DNA of 64,000 bases, from contig NC_083387.1 of NCBI RefSeq assembly GCF_031755915.1, positions 10,871,001 through 10,935,000 of the forward strand. Direction: 5' to 3'. How positions within the stretch are numbered: the stretch's first letter is position 1; each line of letters begins with the position of its first letter. This stretch comes from Ziziphus jujuba (lineage: Eukaryota > Streptophyta > Magnoliopsida > Rosales > Rhamnaceae). The notes under the pieces are model-generated. The model was not told where the DNA came from, made no database searches, and was given only the letters and a program-made list of their open reading frames with translations. Both the position numbers and the translations under genes were made by a program. Below are positions 10,946-21,985 of this stretch, one piece after another.

Positions 10946-13900
10946 ATAATGGCACCAAAGAGGAACTTGCGACATCAACCGAAGAAGGGAGTTAAGAAGG
11001 TGGAAAGTAAGAGACGCGGTGGTAGCACAGCAGCAGCACCCGACTCTAAGCGTCAACGTACTACTAGGCAGAAATCCAAATCTGAGACGGAAAGCACCAA
11101 ACTTCGAGGGCACGTTCCACTTTCCTCTCCCCCATCTGATATGGTAAGTTTTATATTCATTTAGGTTATTTTGTGCGGTAAATGATAAGACATGTGACAG
11201 TATTTATTCATGAATATGAAAACTGAAGAAAAACTTCACCCGATGGCCATCGGTAATTGCCGATAGGCCATCGGGCTTTTTTTTTAGTTCATTGTAGGTT
11301 GATTACCGATGGTTTCATCGGTAATTACCACTTGTGCAAAAATGTGAACCCATATGTCTTAAGATTTAGTTGGAAATTATTATTATCAAGTTAGGGTGGA
11401 AAAATAGGGTATGATTAAATCGTTGAGGTCAGTTCCATTTATGTAATTCATATTGCAGCCCATCGATGCTCCAAAGGAACGGATGTTGCAGGATGCCGAT
11501 ATAAATAAAGGTAGGGCACATTCATTCGGGAATCCAATAGGGGCGAACAAAGTAATTACAAGTGTCCTCACAAGTGAGCAGCTCGAAAAGTATAGACAAA
11601 CATGTTTTGGACACTTACTTGACATGAAGAACCTCCGGTTCTCTGATCAGTTAGTGCATCACCTGCTTTACAGACAAGTTGAGTCCAACAATCCAGAAGT
11701 ACTGGAGTTTAACTTCGGCGAATCTGCAGTGCGGTTTACGAAGTGGGAATTCGCACTCATTAGTGGGTTAAAGTTTTGTAGGTACCCTTCGATGTATGAT
11801 ATGCAAATTTCCAAAGGAAATGAGCTGCGCACGAGGTTGCTAGATGACAGGAGTGACTTGAAACCGCCCGAACTGGAACGACTATTCAAGGATACACTTT
11901 TTGTGGATGATTGGGATGCTGTTAGAATTGCGTTACTATATTTCTTAGTTCATGGTATACTCGGAATGGATCCGAAGGTTCAAATAAAAAAAAAATTCAT
12001 TGATTTGGTTGCTGATCTCGACGTATTTAATTCCTACCCTTGGGGCATTCTGAGCTACAAGGAGACGATCAACTCATTCCACAATGCATTCTAGCAACGA
12101 GGACGAGGACGTGCAGTAAAGAATATATCACAGTATTATGACCTAAAAGGTTTTCCATTGGTGTTTCAGGTACGGTAATATATTTAATACATGTAGCGTT
12201 TACTTAAAATTTATATTTAATAACCTATAATTTGTATTTTGTAGGTGTGGGGGTTTAAAGCAATCCCTGATTTTGGTAACCAATTTGCCGACTGGTTGGA
12301 AACCCGTTGTCCGAGGATCCTTGGATGGCATACTCCAAGGCAACCGAACCATTTTGCTGTCCATAATTGGTTCTCCTCCAATAGCAATGTAAGGCAAATT
12401 TTGTTTAGACTACATGGTACGACTACATTCAAGTTACATTACCATAGTCAGTTTCCAAATTTACTTTTTTTTCCTTTCTTCATTGCATGTAGTATGTTGT
12501 GCACTGGACGTTAGATGCTACCGATGAGGAGAAGACTATGGATTACTGGCGAACAATAGCAGTTGACATACATGAAGTTCGCTACACGTCACCTCCAATT
12601 GTAGCACCAATAGTTGGCGCTAAAGATGTTGGCGCTAAAGATGTTAGCGCTAAAGATGCGTCCAAAGCTGAGGAGCATTCTAGTGGCCCTCCAGATGCTA
12701 ATTTCAGGGTATGCAATTGTTACTTGCACGCAAATTTGTATTTCATATGTTATACTAATATATGTTGACTTATGTTTTGGATATTGATATTGATTAGCTT
12801 GCTTGCTTGGAGGCAAAAGTTGATGAATTAAATAAAGAGATGGCAGCGTTAAGGAATATGCTTAGTTCTGTTATTGACCAACAAAAGCATCAGGTATCAT
12901 TTAGACAACTTAGTATACTTTACTTTAGTGCTTCAGCATTATTAAATTACATATTGTAATTCAGCAATTATTTGTTGTTAGAGTTTGGGAACTGCAAAAA
13001 TAATCATTGTGTTTTGCAGGCCGAGCATCATATGCATAGCCATTCACCGTCATCTTCGGTTAGACCATCATCCCCTGTGGCACCGTCTGTTGGAGAGCAA
13101 GCTGAAGAATTTGATGCACCCATAGACGGTTCCAATGGTAGGAAGGAGGATGATGATTGTACTACACCGTTTGAGCCTATCGTACCTGGAGGACCCTATG
13201 TGGAGGATTCCTGGGCTTTGGTGCCATATCGGCCTTTACATTTCGGGTGGGATATCGGTGCTTCAGCTGACAGTCCACATCATGACCAATCAGCTGAGAT
13301 TGAGGTGGAAGATCGGAAGCATAACGTTGGTGATACAAGCCGATTCGGTCGAGTTTACCACCAGTCACATCACGTCATCTCTCCTTACACCGACCCGTGT
13401 AAAAAGAAGGTCAAATTTAATCTTACTCGACCTATTGATGCATCAAAGGAGAGGGCGTTCGATGAGTGGTATAGGGTGGCACCGAAGGAAGCAACCGTGT
13501 GTACATCTTATATGACGGTGGGAAAGGAATTTTTTGCTGAGCTACTGACCGATGAAGGATGGTTGAATTCCGATGTAAGTTATATGTTTTATGTTCATGT
13601 AAAATCATTGTGGTCCTATGTTTGGAATGATGTTTTATTTATCACCTCGCACTTGTTACTTATTTCCTTTAATGTGGTTTTGCAGCATATTGACATTATT
13701 TTGTATTTCATACGAAAAAGGCGGTTTGATAATGAGAAGATGTTCACCAACACCTGTGCCATATTAGACGTGTTATTTTGGGTAAGATGATGGGATGTTA
13801 CTGCGTTGCTTAATGTTATATTGATGATATTTTATATTGTATATATTTCATTATTTGGCAGTCATCCATCAAAGGGCGTTATCCCATATGGAGGGCATCT

Positions 13901-14589
13901 CGTAACACATATTCATGTGATGCGACCCTTTGTAACTATGTGCGTGGGAGGTCACCCAAACCTAGCGTGTCGTGGCGGATATGTGATTATGTAAGTCCAT
14001 ACATATATTGAAAAAAATTCTCACTAAGTTTCCCATTTTGTGGATAATGAGGTTATGTTCTAATTTGCAAGTGTACATCCCTGTCAACAATGGAGGCGCG
14101 CATTGGTTGGCAGCATGTGTGGACTTGAAGGCCCGGCATATTGATTTATACGATCCAAATATGGGAAATAAATATGTCCAGAATAGAGAGTTGAAGAATG
14201 CGGAATGCCTTACGTATATGTTGCCTTACCTATTGAGGGATGGGGGATATTACGGGAAGAATCCGGACGTGTCTCCCACTTTAGATCCATTCACGATGAC
14301 CATGATCAAAGATGCACCCCGCCAAGATAATGGGTATGAATGTGTTGTCATTTCAAACAACTTGTATTGCTGCTGTTTTTTATTGTGGTTACGTGTGAAA
14401 ATACACGTAGTTGGTTTTCATTAATGCTAATCATTAATGCTATTCTGCAGGGGTGATTGTGGCGTCTACGCTCTGAAATTTATTGAATACATGAGTAGTG
14501 AGGAGAACCCTTCATTTGGTCCGCAAGACATTATGTTTTTTAGAAAAAAATATGCTGTTGATTTGTACTTTAATAAACTTTCAATGTAG
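10946..14589 (+). pseudogene. MULE-borne Ulp1-like (C48) cysteine protease gene with DUF1985-type N-terminal region
   Basis: Transposon-carried Ulp1/SUMO-protease-like gene. Likely exons: 10946-11143, 11459-12169, 12245-12388, 12493-12708, 12798-12893, 13020-13574, 13686-13781, 13862-13990, about 14077-14333, and 14451-14589. The N-terminus is basic (MAPKRNLRHQPKKGVKKVES). A DUF1985-like block follows (LVHHLLYRQVESNNPEVLEF, FTKWEFALISGLKF), then a short coiled coil (LEAKVDELNKEMAALRNML). The C48 catalytic residues are all present: His at 14101 (GGAHWLAACVDL), Asp at 14152 (LYDPN), Gln at 14323 (RQDNG) and Cys at 14458 (GDCGVYALKF). A TAG interrupts the frame at 12092-12094, between HNAF and QRGRGRA. 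The acceptor near 14075 does not keep the frame, so the gene looks decayed despite its intact active site. Confidence 0.85.
11230..11345. repeat. Solitary diverged copy of the 254-bp array core, in the Ulp1 intron
   Basis: The first intron of the Ulp1-like gene contains TTCACCCGATGGCCATCGG followed by TAATT, then GATTACCGATGGTTTCATCGG followed by TAATTACC. This is the order and spacing style of the two hairpins in each 254-bp unit (TTCACC..CGG-TAATT, then ATTACCGA..TTTCGTCGG-TAATT). It lies about 3.4 kb outside the array. Confidence 0.65.
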
Positions 14590-14734
14590 ATCGTATGTTT
14601 AATGTTATGACGGTCTATACTAATGTTATACTAATGTTATCTTAATATGCTGAACCTATCTTTACTAATGACAACCGTTGAAAAAAAAAGAAAAAAGATA
14701 AAAGATAAAAAAAACCCTCGGTTGTGGTAAAAAT

Positions 14735-16838
14735 TAAAGGAAAGATGATTATCGATGGTGCATCGATAATTCCCGATTCACCATCGGTAATTACAGAAAC
14801 GCTTTTTCGTAACCAACAAATAAACCCTGGAAAAATTACCGACGGTTTCGTCAATAATTTCCGAATGTGTACAGTCCATCAAGTTTTACCAATATGTTGG
14901 GCCCCACAAGTTCCATAATGTGTGTTGAATGCAAAAACATGGCAAATAGGGATACTAAAATTATAATAAGTGGAGAAAATCCCAAAATTTAATAAATGTG
15001 TATCACATTTTGCCAAAAAATGGGATTTCTGTTCACCCTCCGTAATTCCCGAGGAAAACGTCGGTAACCGCCAAATTCCCTCGGAAAATTACCGATTTTT
15101 TCGTCGGTAATTCCCGAGGGTGTACAGTCAATCACATTTTACATATTTTTTGGACCCCACAAGTCCCATAACGAGTGTTAAAGCAAAAACATGCAAAACA
15201 GGGATTCTAAAATTGTACTAAGGAGAGAAAATCCCAAAATTTCATAAAAGTATATCAAATTTTGCAAAAAAATTGATGACTGTTCACCCTCGGTAATTCC
15301 CGAGGAAATCGTCGGTAACCACTAAATTCCTTCAGGAATAATTACCGACATTTTCATCGGTAATTTCCGAGGGTGTACAGTACATCATATTTTGCCAATT
15401 TTCCCTAAGGTGTGTTGAATGCAAAAAAATGCAAAACATGGATTCTATAATTGTACTAAGGAGAGAAAATCCCAAAATTTAATAAAAGTGTATCAAAGTT
15501 TGCAAAAAATAAGCTTACTGTTCACCATCGGTAATTCCCGACGAAATCTTCGGGAAACTACAAATATCCTCTGGAAAAATTACCGACAGTTTCGTCGGTA
15601 ATTCCCGAGGGTGTACAGTACGTATTATTTTGCCAATTTTTTTTACCCCACGAGGCCCCTAAGGTGTGTTGAATGAAAAAACATGGAAAACATGGATTCT
15701 ATAATTGTACTAAGGAGAGAAAATCCCAAAATTTAATAAAAGTGTATCAAAGTTTGCAAAAAATAAGCTTACTGTTCACCATCGGTAATTCCCGACGAAA
15801 TCGTCGGGAAACTACAAATATCATCTGGAAAAATTACCGACAGTTTCGTCGGTAATTCCCGAGGGTGTACAGTACGTATGATTTTGCCAATTTGTTTTAC
15901 CCCACAAGGCCCCTAATGTGTGTTGAATGAAAAAACATGGAAAACATGGATTCTATAATTGTACTAAGGAGAGAAAATCCCAAAATTTAACAAAAGTGTA
16001 TCAAAGTTTGCAAAAAATAAGCTTACTGTTCACCATCAGTAATTCCCGACGAAATCGTCGGGAAACTACAAATATCCTCTGGAAAAATTACCGACAGTTT
16101 CGTCGGTAATTCCCGAGGGTGTACAGTACATATGATTTTGCCAATTTTTTTTACCCCACAAGGCCCCTAAGGTGTGTTGAATGAAAAAACATGGAAAACA
16201 TGGATTCTATAATTGTACTAAGGAGAGAAAATCCCAAAATTTAACAAAAGTGTATCAAAGTTTGCAAAAAATAAGCTTACTGTTCACCATCGGTAGTTCC
16301 CGACGAAATCGTCGGGAAACTACAAATACCCTCTGGAAAAATTACCAACAGTTTCGTCGGTAATTCCTGATGGTGTACAGTACGTCGTATTTTGCCAATA
16401 TTTTGGACCCCACAAGGCCCCTAAGGTGTGTTGAATGCAAAAAAAATGCAAAACATGGATTCTATAATTGTACTACGGAGAGAAAATCCCAAAATTTAAT
16501 AAAAGTGTATCAAAGTTTGCAAAAAATAAGCTTACTGTTCACCATCGGTAATTCCCGACGAAATCGTCGGGAAACTACAAATACACTCTGGAAAAATTAC
16601 CGACAGTTTCGTCGGTAATTCCCGAGGGTGTACAGTACGTATTATTTTGCCAATTTTTTGGACCCCACAAGGCCCCTAAGGTGTGTTGAATGAAAAAACA
16701 TGGAAAACATGGATTCTATAATTGTACTAAGGAGAGAAAATCCCAAAATTTAATATAAGTGTATCAAAGTTTGCAAAAAATAAGCTTACTGTTCACCCTC
16801 GGGAATTCCCGACGAAATCGTCGGTAATTTTTCCAGCG
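14735..16838 (+). repeat. Left arm of palindrome: about eight 254-bp tandem units
   Basis: The anchor GTGTGTTGAATG or a variant recurs near 14920, 15173, 15411, 15664, 15918, 16172, 16428 and 16682, a period of about 254 bp. Each unit has a short near-palindrome CCCGACGAAATCGTCGGG, a second one around ACCGACAGTTTCGTCGG, the motif GGGTGTACAGTAC, and an A-rich segment with GGAGAGAAAATCCCAAAATT. The outer units (14.7-15.4 kb) are more diverged and carry a GAGGAAA..CGTCGGTAACC variant; the inner ones are nearly identical. Each unit opens a 60-codon frame, but 254 is not a multiple of three, so the units cannot fuse into one protein. Confidence 0.95.
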
Positions 16839-18960
16839 GGCATTTGTAGTTTCCCGACGCTTTCGTCGGGAATTACCGACGGTGAACAGTAAGCTTATTT
16901 TTTGCAAAGTTTGGATGCACTTTTATTAAATTTTGGGATTTTCTCTCCTTAGTACAATTATAGAATCCATGTTTTCCATGTTTTTTCATTCAACACACCT
17001 TAGGGGCCTTGTGGGGTCCAAAAAATTGGCAAAATATGATGTACTCTACACCCTCGGAAATTACCGACGAAACTGTCGGTAATTTTTCCACAAGGTATTT
17101 GTAGTTTCCCGACGATTGCGTCGGGAATTACCGAGGATGAACAGTTTACTTATTTTTTGCAAACTTTGATACACTTTTATTAAATTTTGGGATTTTCTCT
17201 CCTTAGTACAATTATAGAATCCCTGTTTTGCATGTTTCTTCATTCAACACACCTTAGGGGCCTTGTGGGGTCCAAAAAATTGGCAAAATATAATGTACTG
17301 TACACCCTCGGGAATTACCGACGAAACTGTCGGTAATTTTTCCAGAAGGTATTTGTAGTTTCCCGACGATTTCGTCGGGAATTACCGAGGGTGAACAGTT
17401 TACTTATTTTGTGCAAACTTTGATACACTTTTATTAAATTTTGGGATTTTCTCTCCTTATTACAATTATAGAATCCCTGTTTTGCATGTTTTTTCATTCA
17501 ACACACCTTAGGGGCCTTGTGGGGTCCAAAAAATTGGCAAAATATGATGTACTGTACACCCTCGGGAATTACCAACGAAACTGTCGGTAATTTTTCCAGA
17601 AGGTATTTGTAGTTTCCCGACGATTTCGTCGGGAATTATCGAGGGTGAACAGTATACTTATTTTTTGCAAACTTTGATACACTTTTATTAAATTTTGGGA
17701 TTTTCTCTCCTTAGTACAATTATAGAATCCCTGTTTTGCATGTTTTTTCATTCAACACACCTTAGGGGCCTTGTGGGGTCCAAAAAATTGGCAAAATATG
17801 ATGTACTGTACACCCTCGGGAATTACCGACGAAACTATCGGTAATTTTTCCAGAAGGTATTTGTAGTTTCCCGACGATTTCGTTGGGAATTACCGAGGGT
17901 GAACAGTTTACTTATTTTTTGCAAAATTTGATACACTTTTATTAAATTTTGGGATTTTCTCTCCTTATTACAATTATAGAATCCCTGTTTTGCATGTTTT
18001 TTCATTCAACACACCTTAGGGGCCTTGTGGGGTCCAAAAAATTGGCAAAATATGATGTACTGTACACCCTCGGGAATTACCGACGAAACTGTCGGTAATT
18101 TTTCCAGAAGGTATTTGTAGTTTCCCGACGATTTCGTCGGGAATTACCGAGGGTGAACAGTTTACTTTATTTTTACAAACTTTGATACACTTTTATTAAA
18201 TTTTAGGATTTTCTCTCCTTATTACAATTATAGAATCCCTGTTTTGCATGTTTTTTCATTCAACACACCTTAGGGGCCTTGTGGGGTCCAAAAAATTGGC
18301 AAAATATTATGTACTGTACACCCTCGGGAATTACCGATGAAACTGTCGGTAATTTTTCCAGAAGGTATTTGTAGTTTCCTGACGATTTCGTCGGGAATTA
18401 CCTAGGGTGAACAGTTTACTTATTTTTCGCAAACTTTGATACACTTTTATTAAATTTTGGGATTTTCTCTCCTTAGTACAATTATAGAATCCCTGTTTTG
18501 CATGTTTTTTCATTCAACACACCTTAGGGGCCTTGTGGGGTCCAAAAAATTGGCAAAATATCATGTACTGTACACCCTCGGGAATTACCGATGAAACTGT
18601 CAGTAATTATTCTAGAGGGAATTTAGTGGTTACCGACGATTTCCTCGGGAATTACCGAGGGTGAACAGTCATCAATGTTTTTGCAAAATTTGATACACTT
18701 TTATTAAATTTTGGGATTTTCTCTCCGTAGTACAATAATAGAATCCCTGTTTTGCATGTTTTTGCATTCAACACACCTTAGGGGCCTTGTGGGGTTCAAA
18801 AAATTGCTAAAATATAATGAACTGTACAACCTCGGGAATTACCGACGAAACTGTCGGTAAATTTTCCAGAGGGAATTTGGGTTGTTATCGACGATTTACT
18901 CGGGACTTACCGAGCGTGAACAGTTATCAGTTTTGTTGCAAAATTTGATACACTTTAATA
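16839..18960 (-). repeat. Right arm of palindrome: about eight inverted 254-bp units
   Basis: The complement of the left-arm unit. CATTCAACACACCTTA recurs near 16987, 17241, 17495, 17749, 18003, 18257, 18511 and 18767. The axis lies near 16839: GCAAAAAATAAGCTT (16773) mirrors AAGCTTATTTTTTGC (16891), with a loop of about 28 nt between the innermost hairpin arms. The first right-hand unit carries left-arm marker bases (TTTTCCATG). The others carry a right-arm type (TTTTGCATG with CCCTG). The outermost units again carry the GAGGAAA-type variant, so the arms mirror each other in variant order. Confidence 0.95.
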
Positions 18961-19349
18961 ATGCTACATTTAGCATGTTATTGGTTGGAACACACATGAT
19001 TGAAGTTGCAGGATGGAATTGTTGTGAGTCTTTTACGACGGTGTACAAATGTCAATTACCGATGATGCATTGGTCATTACCATTGGGCAGTAATATCATC
19101 CATGCAATAGTAAGAAACATACAAACAACTGAACCAAAAATTGAAGATGGAATGATATGTTATCAAAAACAATACGACAGATGAATTTGACAATAAAAGA
19201 ACACATAAAGCCAACGTCTATTACGCCAAAACACATGTTACGCGGTTGACCAACTAATTGCATTCCTGACTACATTTCATACACACGCATACCACATAAC
19301 ATGGCCTCATTGTCTGAATATAGCATCATACGATTGATGGGAGTTCGTT

Positions 19350-21985
19350 TCAGTGGTGCTGTTGGTTGTTAGTGCTATCAAGAGGTACGGCGGCAGAGCA
19401 TGATCGGCTGGTGTGACCAACCTGTTTGCACCTCCCGCATCTATATTGATGACACTCCTCTCCTTGAGATTGAATCCTCTTCTTTCTCGGTCTTCCTGAC
19501 TGTTTGCCAATTTGAGGTGGAAGTACAACCTGGTTTATGACATCATCTGGAGCATGCCACTGATATTTATCTCCAAGTGGATATATGGTTTCCGAATATG
19601 CATAACGGAGTGAGTCAACTGAGTAATGTGCCAAGCAAAGGAAATATGGAGAAATATGTCGATGCTTACATGCTGCAATTGCATGGACACAAGGAAATCC
19701 ATCAATGTCAAACTCCTTGCATGAGCACGTCTTATTTTCTAAGTTAACAACTCCAACGAACATGCCATGGCCAACAACTTGAAACTCATATAAGTTCATT
19801 AGCATAACACGTAAGCCTCTGCCATTATTTGAGCGGTCCTGCATGATTTTTTCCAACCAATTAGTAACAGGAGTTTGCATTGCAGCAGCGTTAGTTTGAC
19901 GTTCATACCACCACCTTTGCAAGACATCACGAATGTGATCTAGTAATGGCAAAACAGGTTTATCCCTAGCATCAATAAGCACAGAGTTCATGCTTTTTGC
20001 AATGTTAGTTGTCATTAGTTGTATCTATTGCCCAGAAAATGTGATCTAGCCCATTTTGAAGGACTTGCATCTTTGAGATATTGTACAGCTTCAATACTAA
20101 CCCCTTCTAAAAGCTGCATGGCCTTATCAAAATCCTCAACAATATATGCTCTAGCTGCATCATTAAAAGTTGATATAATCGCGTTGACATTACCTTTAAA
20201 CTTCTTAGCACGTAAATTTGTACCAAGATGATATGTGCAGTAGCCATGGTGATTATTAGGGAAAACTGTACGTATTGCTTTTGCAATGCTCTTGTGTCTA
20301 TCCGATATAAAAGCTATATTCGGATCATCCCCAAATGCTTCTTTAAAGCTCTCAAAAAACCATGTGTAAGCCGCATCCGTCTCCCTAGGGCCTATTCCAT
20401 AAGCAAGTGGATAAATTTGATTGTTCCCATCCAAACATGATGCAATATATAACAAACCTCTATATCTATTCTTCAGTGTAGTTCCATCGACAGCTACGAC
20501 TCTCCGCATATGCTGGAACCCTCTAATGCTAGCTCCAAGTGCCATGAAAAAATATAAAAATCTGTTTTGATCATCAGTTTCAATTCGAGTAAACGTGCCC
20601 GGATTTTTGCTCTTCAAAACGTGACTCCATAAAGGAAGTTTTGCATATGAATCTTCTGGCGTGCCCCACAAACCCGATAGTGCAACTTCCTTAACGGCCC
20701 ATGCTTTGTTGTAGCTTATGTTTACTCTGTAATTAGAGCGAATGTCATGCACGATATCTCGAGGTTTGTATTGCCTTGAAATCCCATCAAACATTGGCTG
20801 GATGATGTCTCCGATAATTGAACTTGTTGCTTGACGATGATCCCTTTTCATGATATTTAAAGAGCAAATATGCTTATCTTTGAAGGCCCTAATCATGAAG
20901 GCCTCTGTATTATCACCATGTAGTTTGGTAGCACGCATTCGCCACACGCAATTGTCGTTTACACATACAACCTCATATCGGACTCTATCCGACTTCTTGA
21001 CCTTGAATTCAAAATTTCTCCTTAGTGCATAAAGACCAATCTTCTTCTGTAGCACATTCTTACTCGCAAAGATTTGGTTGATTCGAATGATTTCATGGGC
21101 ATTGACGGATGAGAAGCGATGGTTGACCCTACGTTCAGCCATGGTTGCCGTCGAATCCTGTCGAATGTCCAAATGGTTTTCGGTACAAGGAGAGGCAAGC
21201 ACATCATCATTCACATTATCAATTGGAGTACTACCATAAGGAGACTCACCATGTCGACTATCACCAGCTGAAAGTCCCGAATGTTGGGTCCAACAAATGT
21301 CTCGTAACCCATCTTCACTACGATCAGTGTTGACCTCAACCTCAAATTGTTCATCTTGATCATAATCATGTCCACGATATTCATTCAAATCATTAATTTC
21401 AAAGTGCTCGTTATCATGATCATGTTCCGCAGATTGCACATTGTTTTCACACATTTGATTTTCAGAGAATCCAGGTTGAGTTTCCGGCACATGAATTTCG
21501 GTCGCTGGGGACTGCATGTCGGCATCAGAGGTACAAGTAGCTATCTCGGGAACTGCAGATAGTGGGGCAATAGTCGTAAATCCTGAACTTGTAGGTATCC
21601 TATTCACCACACATCCAGCAGTATCAATACTCTTTGGAACCCTGGATAACACATCAACAATAAGTGGAGATCTGTCTTGAGGTCTGTGTGAACTATACTC
21701 TTCTATAAAACTTTGTAGGTCTTCATCATTTTCCACAACGTACGGCTCACATGACAAACACACATGGTATATGAACTTGAAGATTAATTGATGTTGTGTA
21801 GAATCTAAGTTGAGAGCATTGTAGACAACATCTTCAAGTTCGGCCAACGTACAATTCCTTTTTATACGTATAATCTTCGTTCTTTGACGTTGGTATCTCC
21901 AGGTACCTTCAGAACATACACTCCATGTTCCATCGTAGAACAGTAAAACTGAAATTTGTGACATTGAGCACAAAGAGTTTACCAA
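19350..21985 (-). pseudogene. mudrA: MULE transposase (mudrA), one frameshift
   Basis: Mutator-family transposase. The likely start is the ATG at 21964 (MSQISVLLFYDGTW); an in-frame ATG exists at 21985. Regions in order: an N-terminal PB1-like region; an acidic linker; the MuDR DNA-binding domain (YALRRNFEFKVKKSDRVRYE, then C-x4-C-x-W and KHIC); and the MULE DDE core with Asp in VVAVDGTTLKNRYRGLL (about residue 498) and Asp in FISDRHKSIAKAI (about 561). After the frameshift come a SWIM zinc finger (CSCKEFDIDGFPCVHAIAAC) and a CCHC knuckle (CGRCKQVGHTSRSC). The first frame ends in GNRYN-stop at 20015, where the next frame starts MTTNIAKSMNS. These are normally adjacent, so one base has been lost near 20014. 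Otherwise both frames are open to TAA/TGA-type ends, which suggests recent inactivation. Confidence 0.93.

Larger units (their letters stand above)
10946..21985. mobile_element. Mutator-like element carrying Ulp1 and mudrA genes
   Basis: A MULE of the Ulp1-carrying (Kaonashi/KI-like) type. A Ulp1-like cysteine protease gene (+, 10946-14589) and a mudrA transposase gene (-, 19350-21985) point toward each other, the arrangement known for mudrA/mudrB in maize MuDR. Between their 3' ends lies a 4.2-kb inverted array of 254-bp repeats. The limits given are the outer start codons. I could not find terminal inverted repeats or a target-site duplication further out, so the true ends are unknown. Two separate elements meeting head to head at the palindrome are an alternative. 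Lesions in both genes imply that it is no longer autonomous. Confidence 0.8.

Noticed and set aside
15419..18513. Repeated 60-codon open frames (MKKHGKHGFYNCTKERKSQN-like) in the 254-bp units
   Set aside because: One frame per repeat unit arises from repetition of the same DNA; it occurs in both arms as a consequence of inversion. The period is not a multiple of three and there is no known domain, so I do not call peptides.
14735..18960. CRISPR-like or centromeric satellite array
   Set aside because: The whole 254-bp unit is repeated with no unique spacers, only about eight copies lie in each orientation, and it is flanked by MULE genes in a plant genome.
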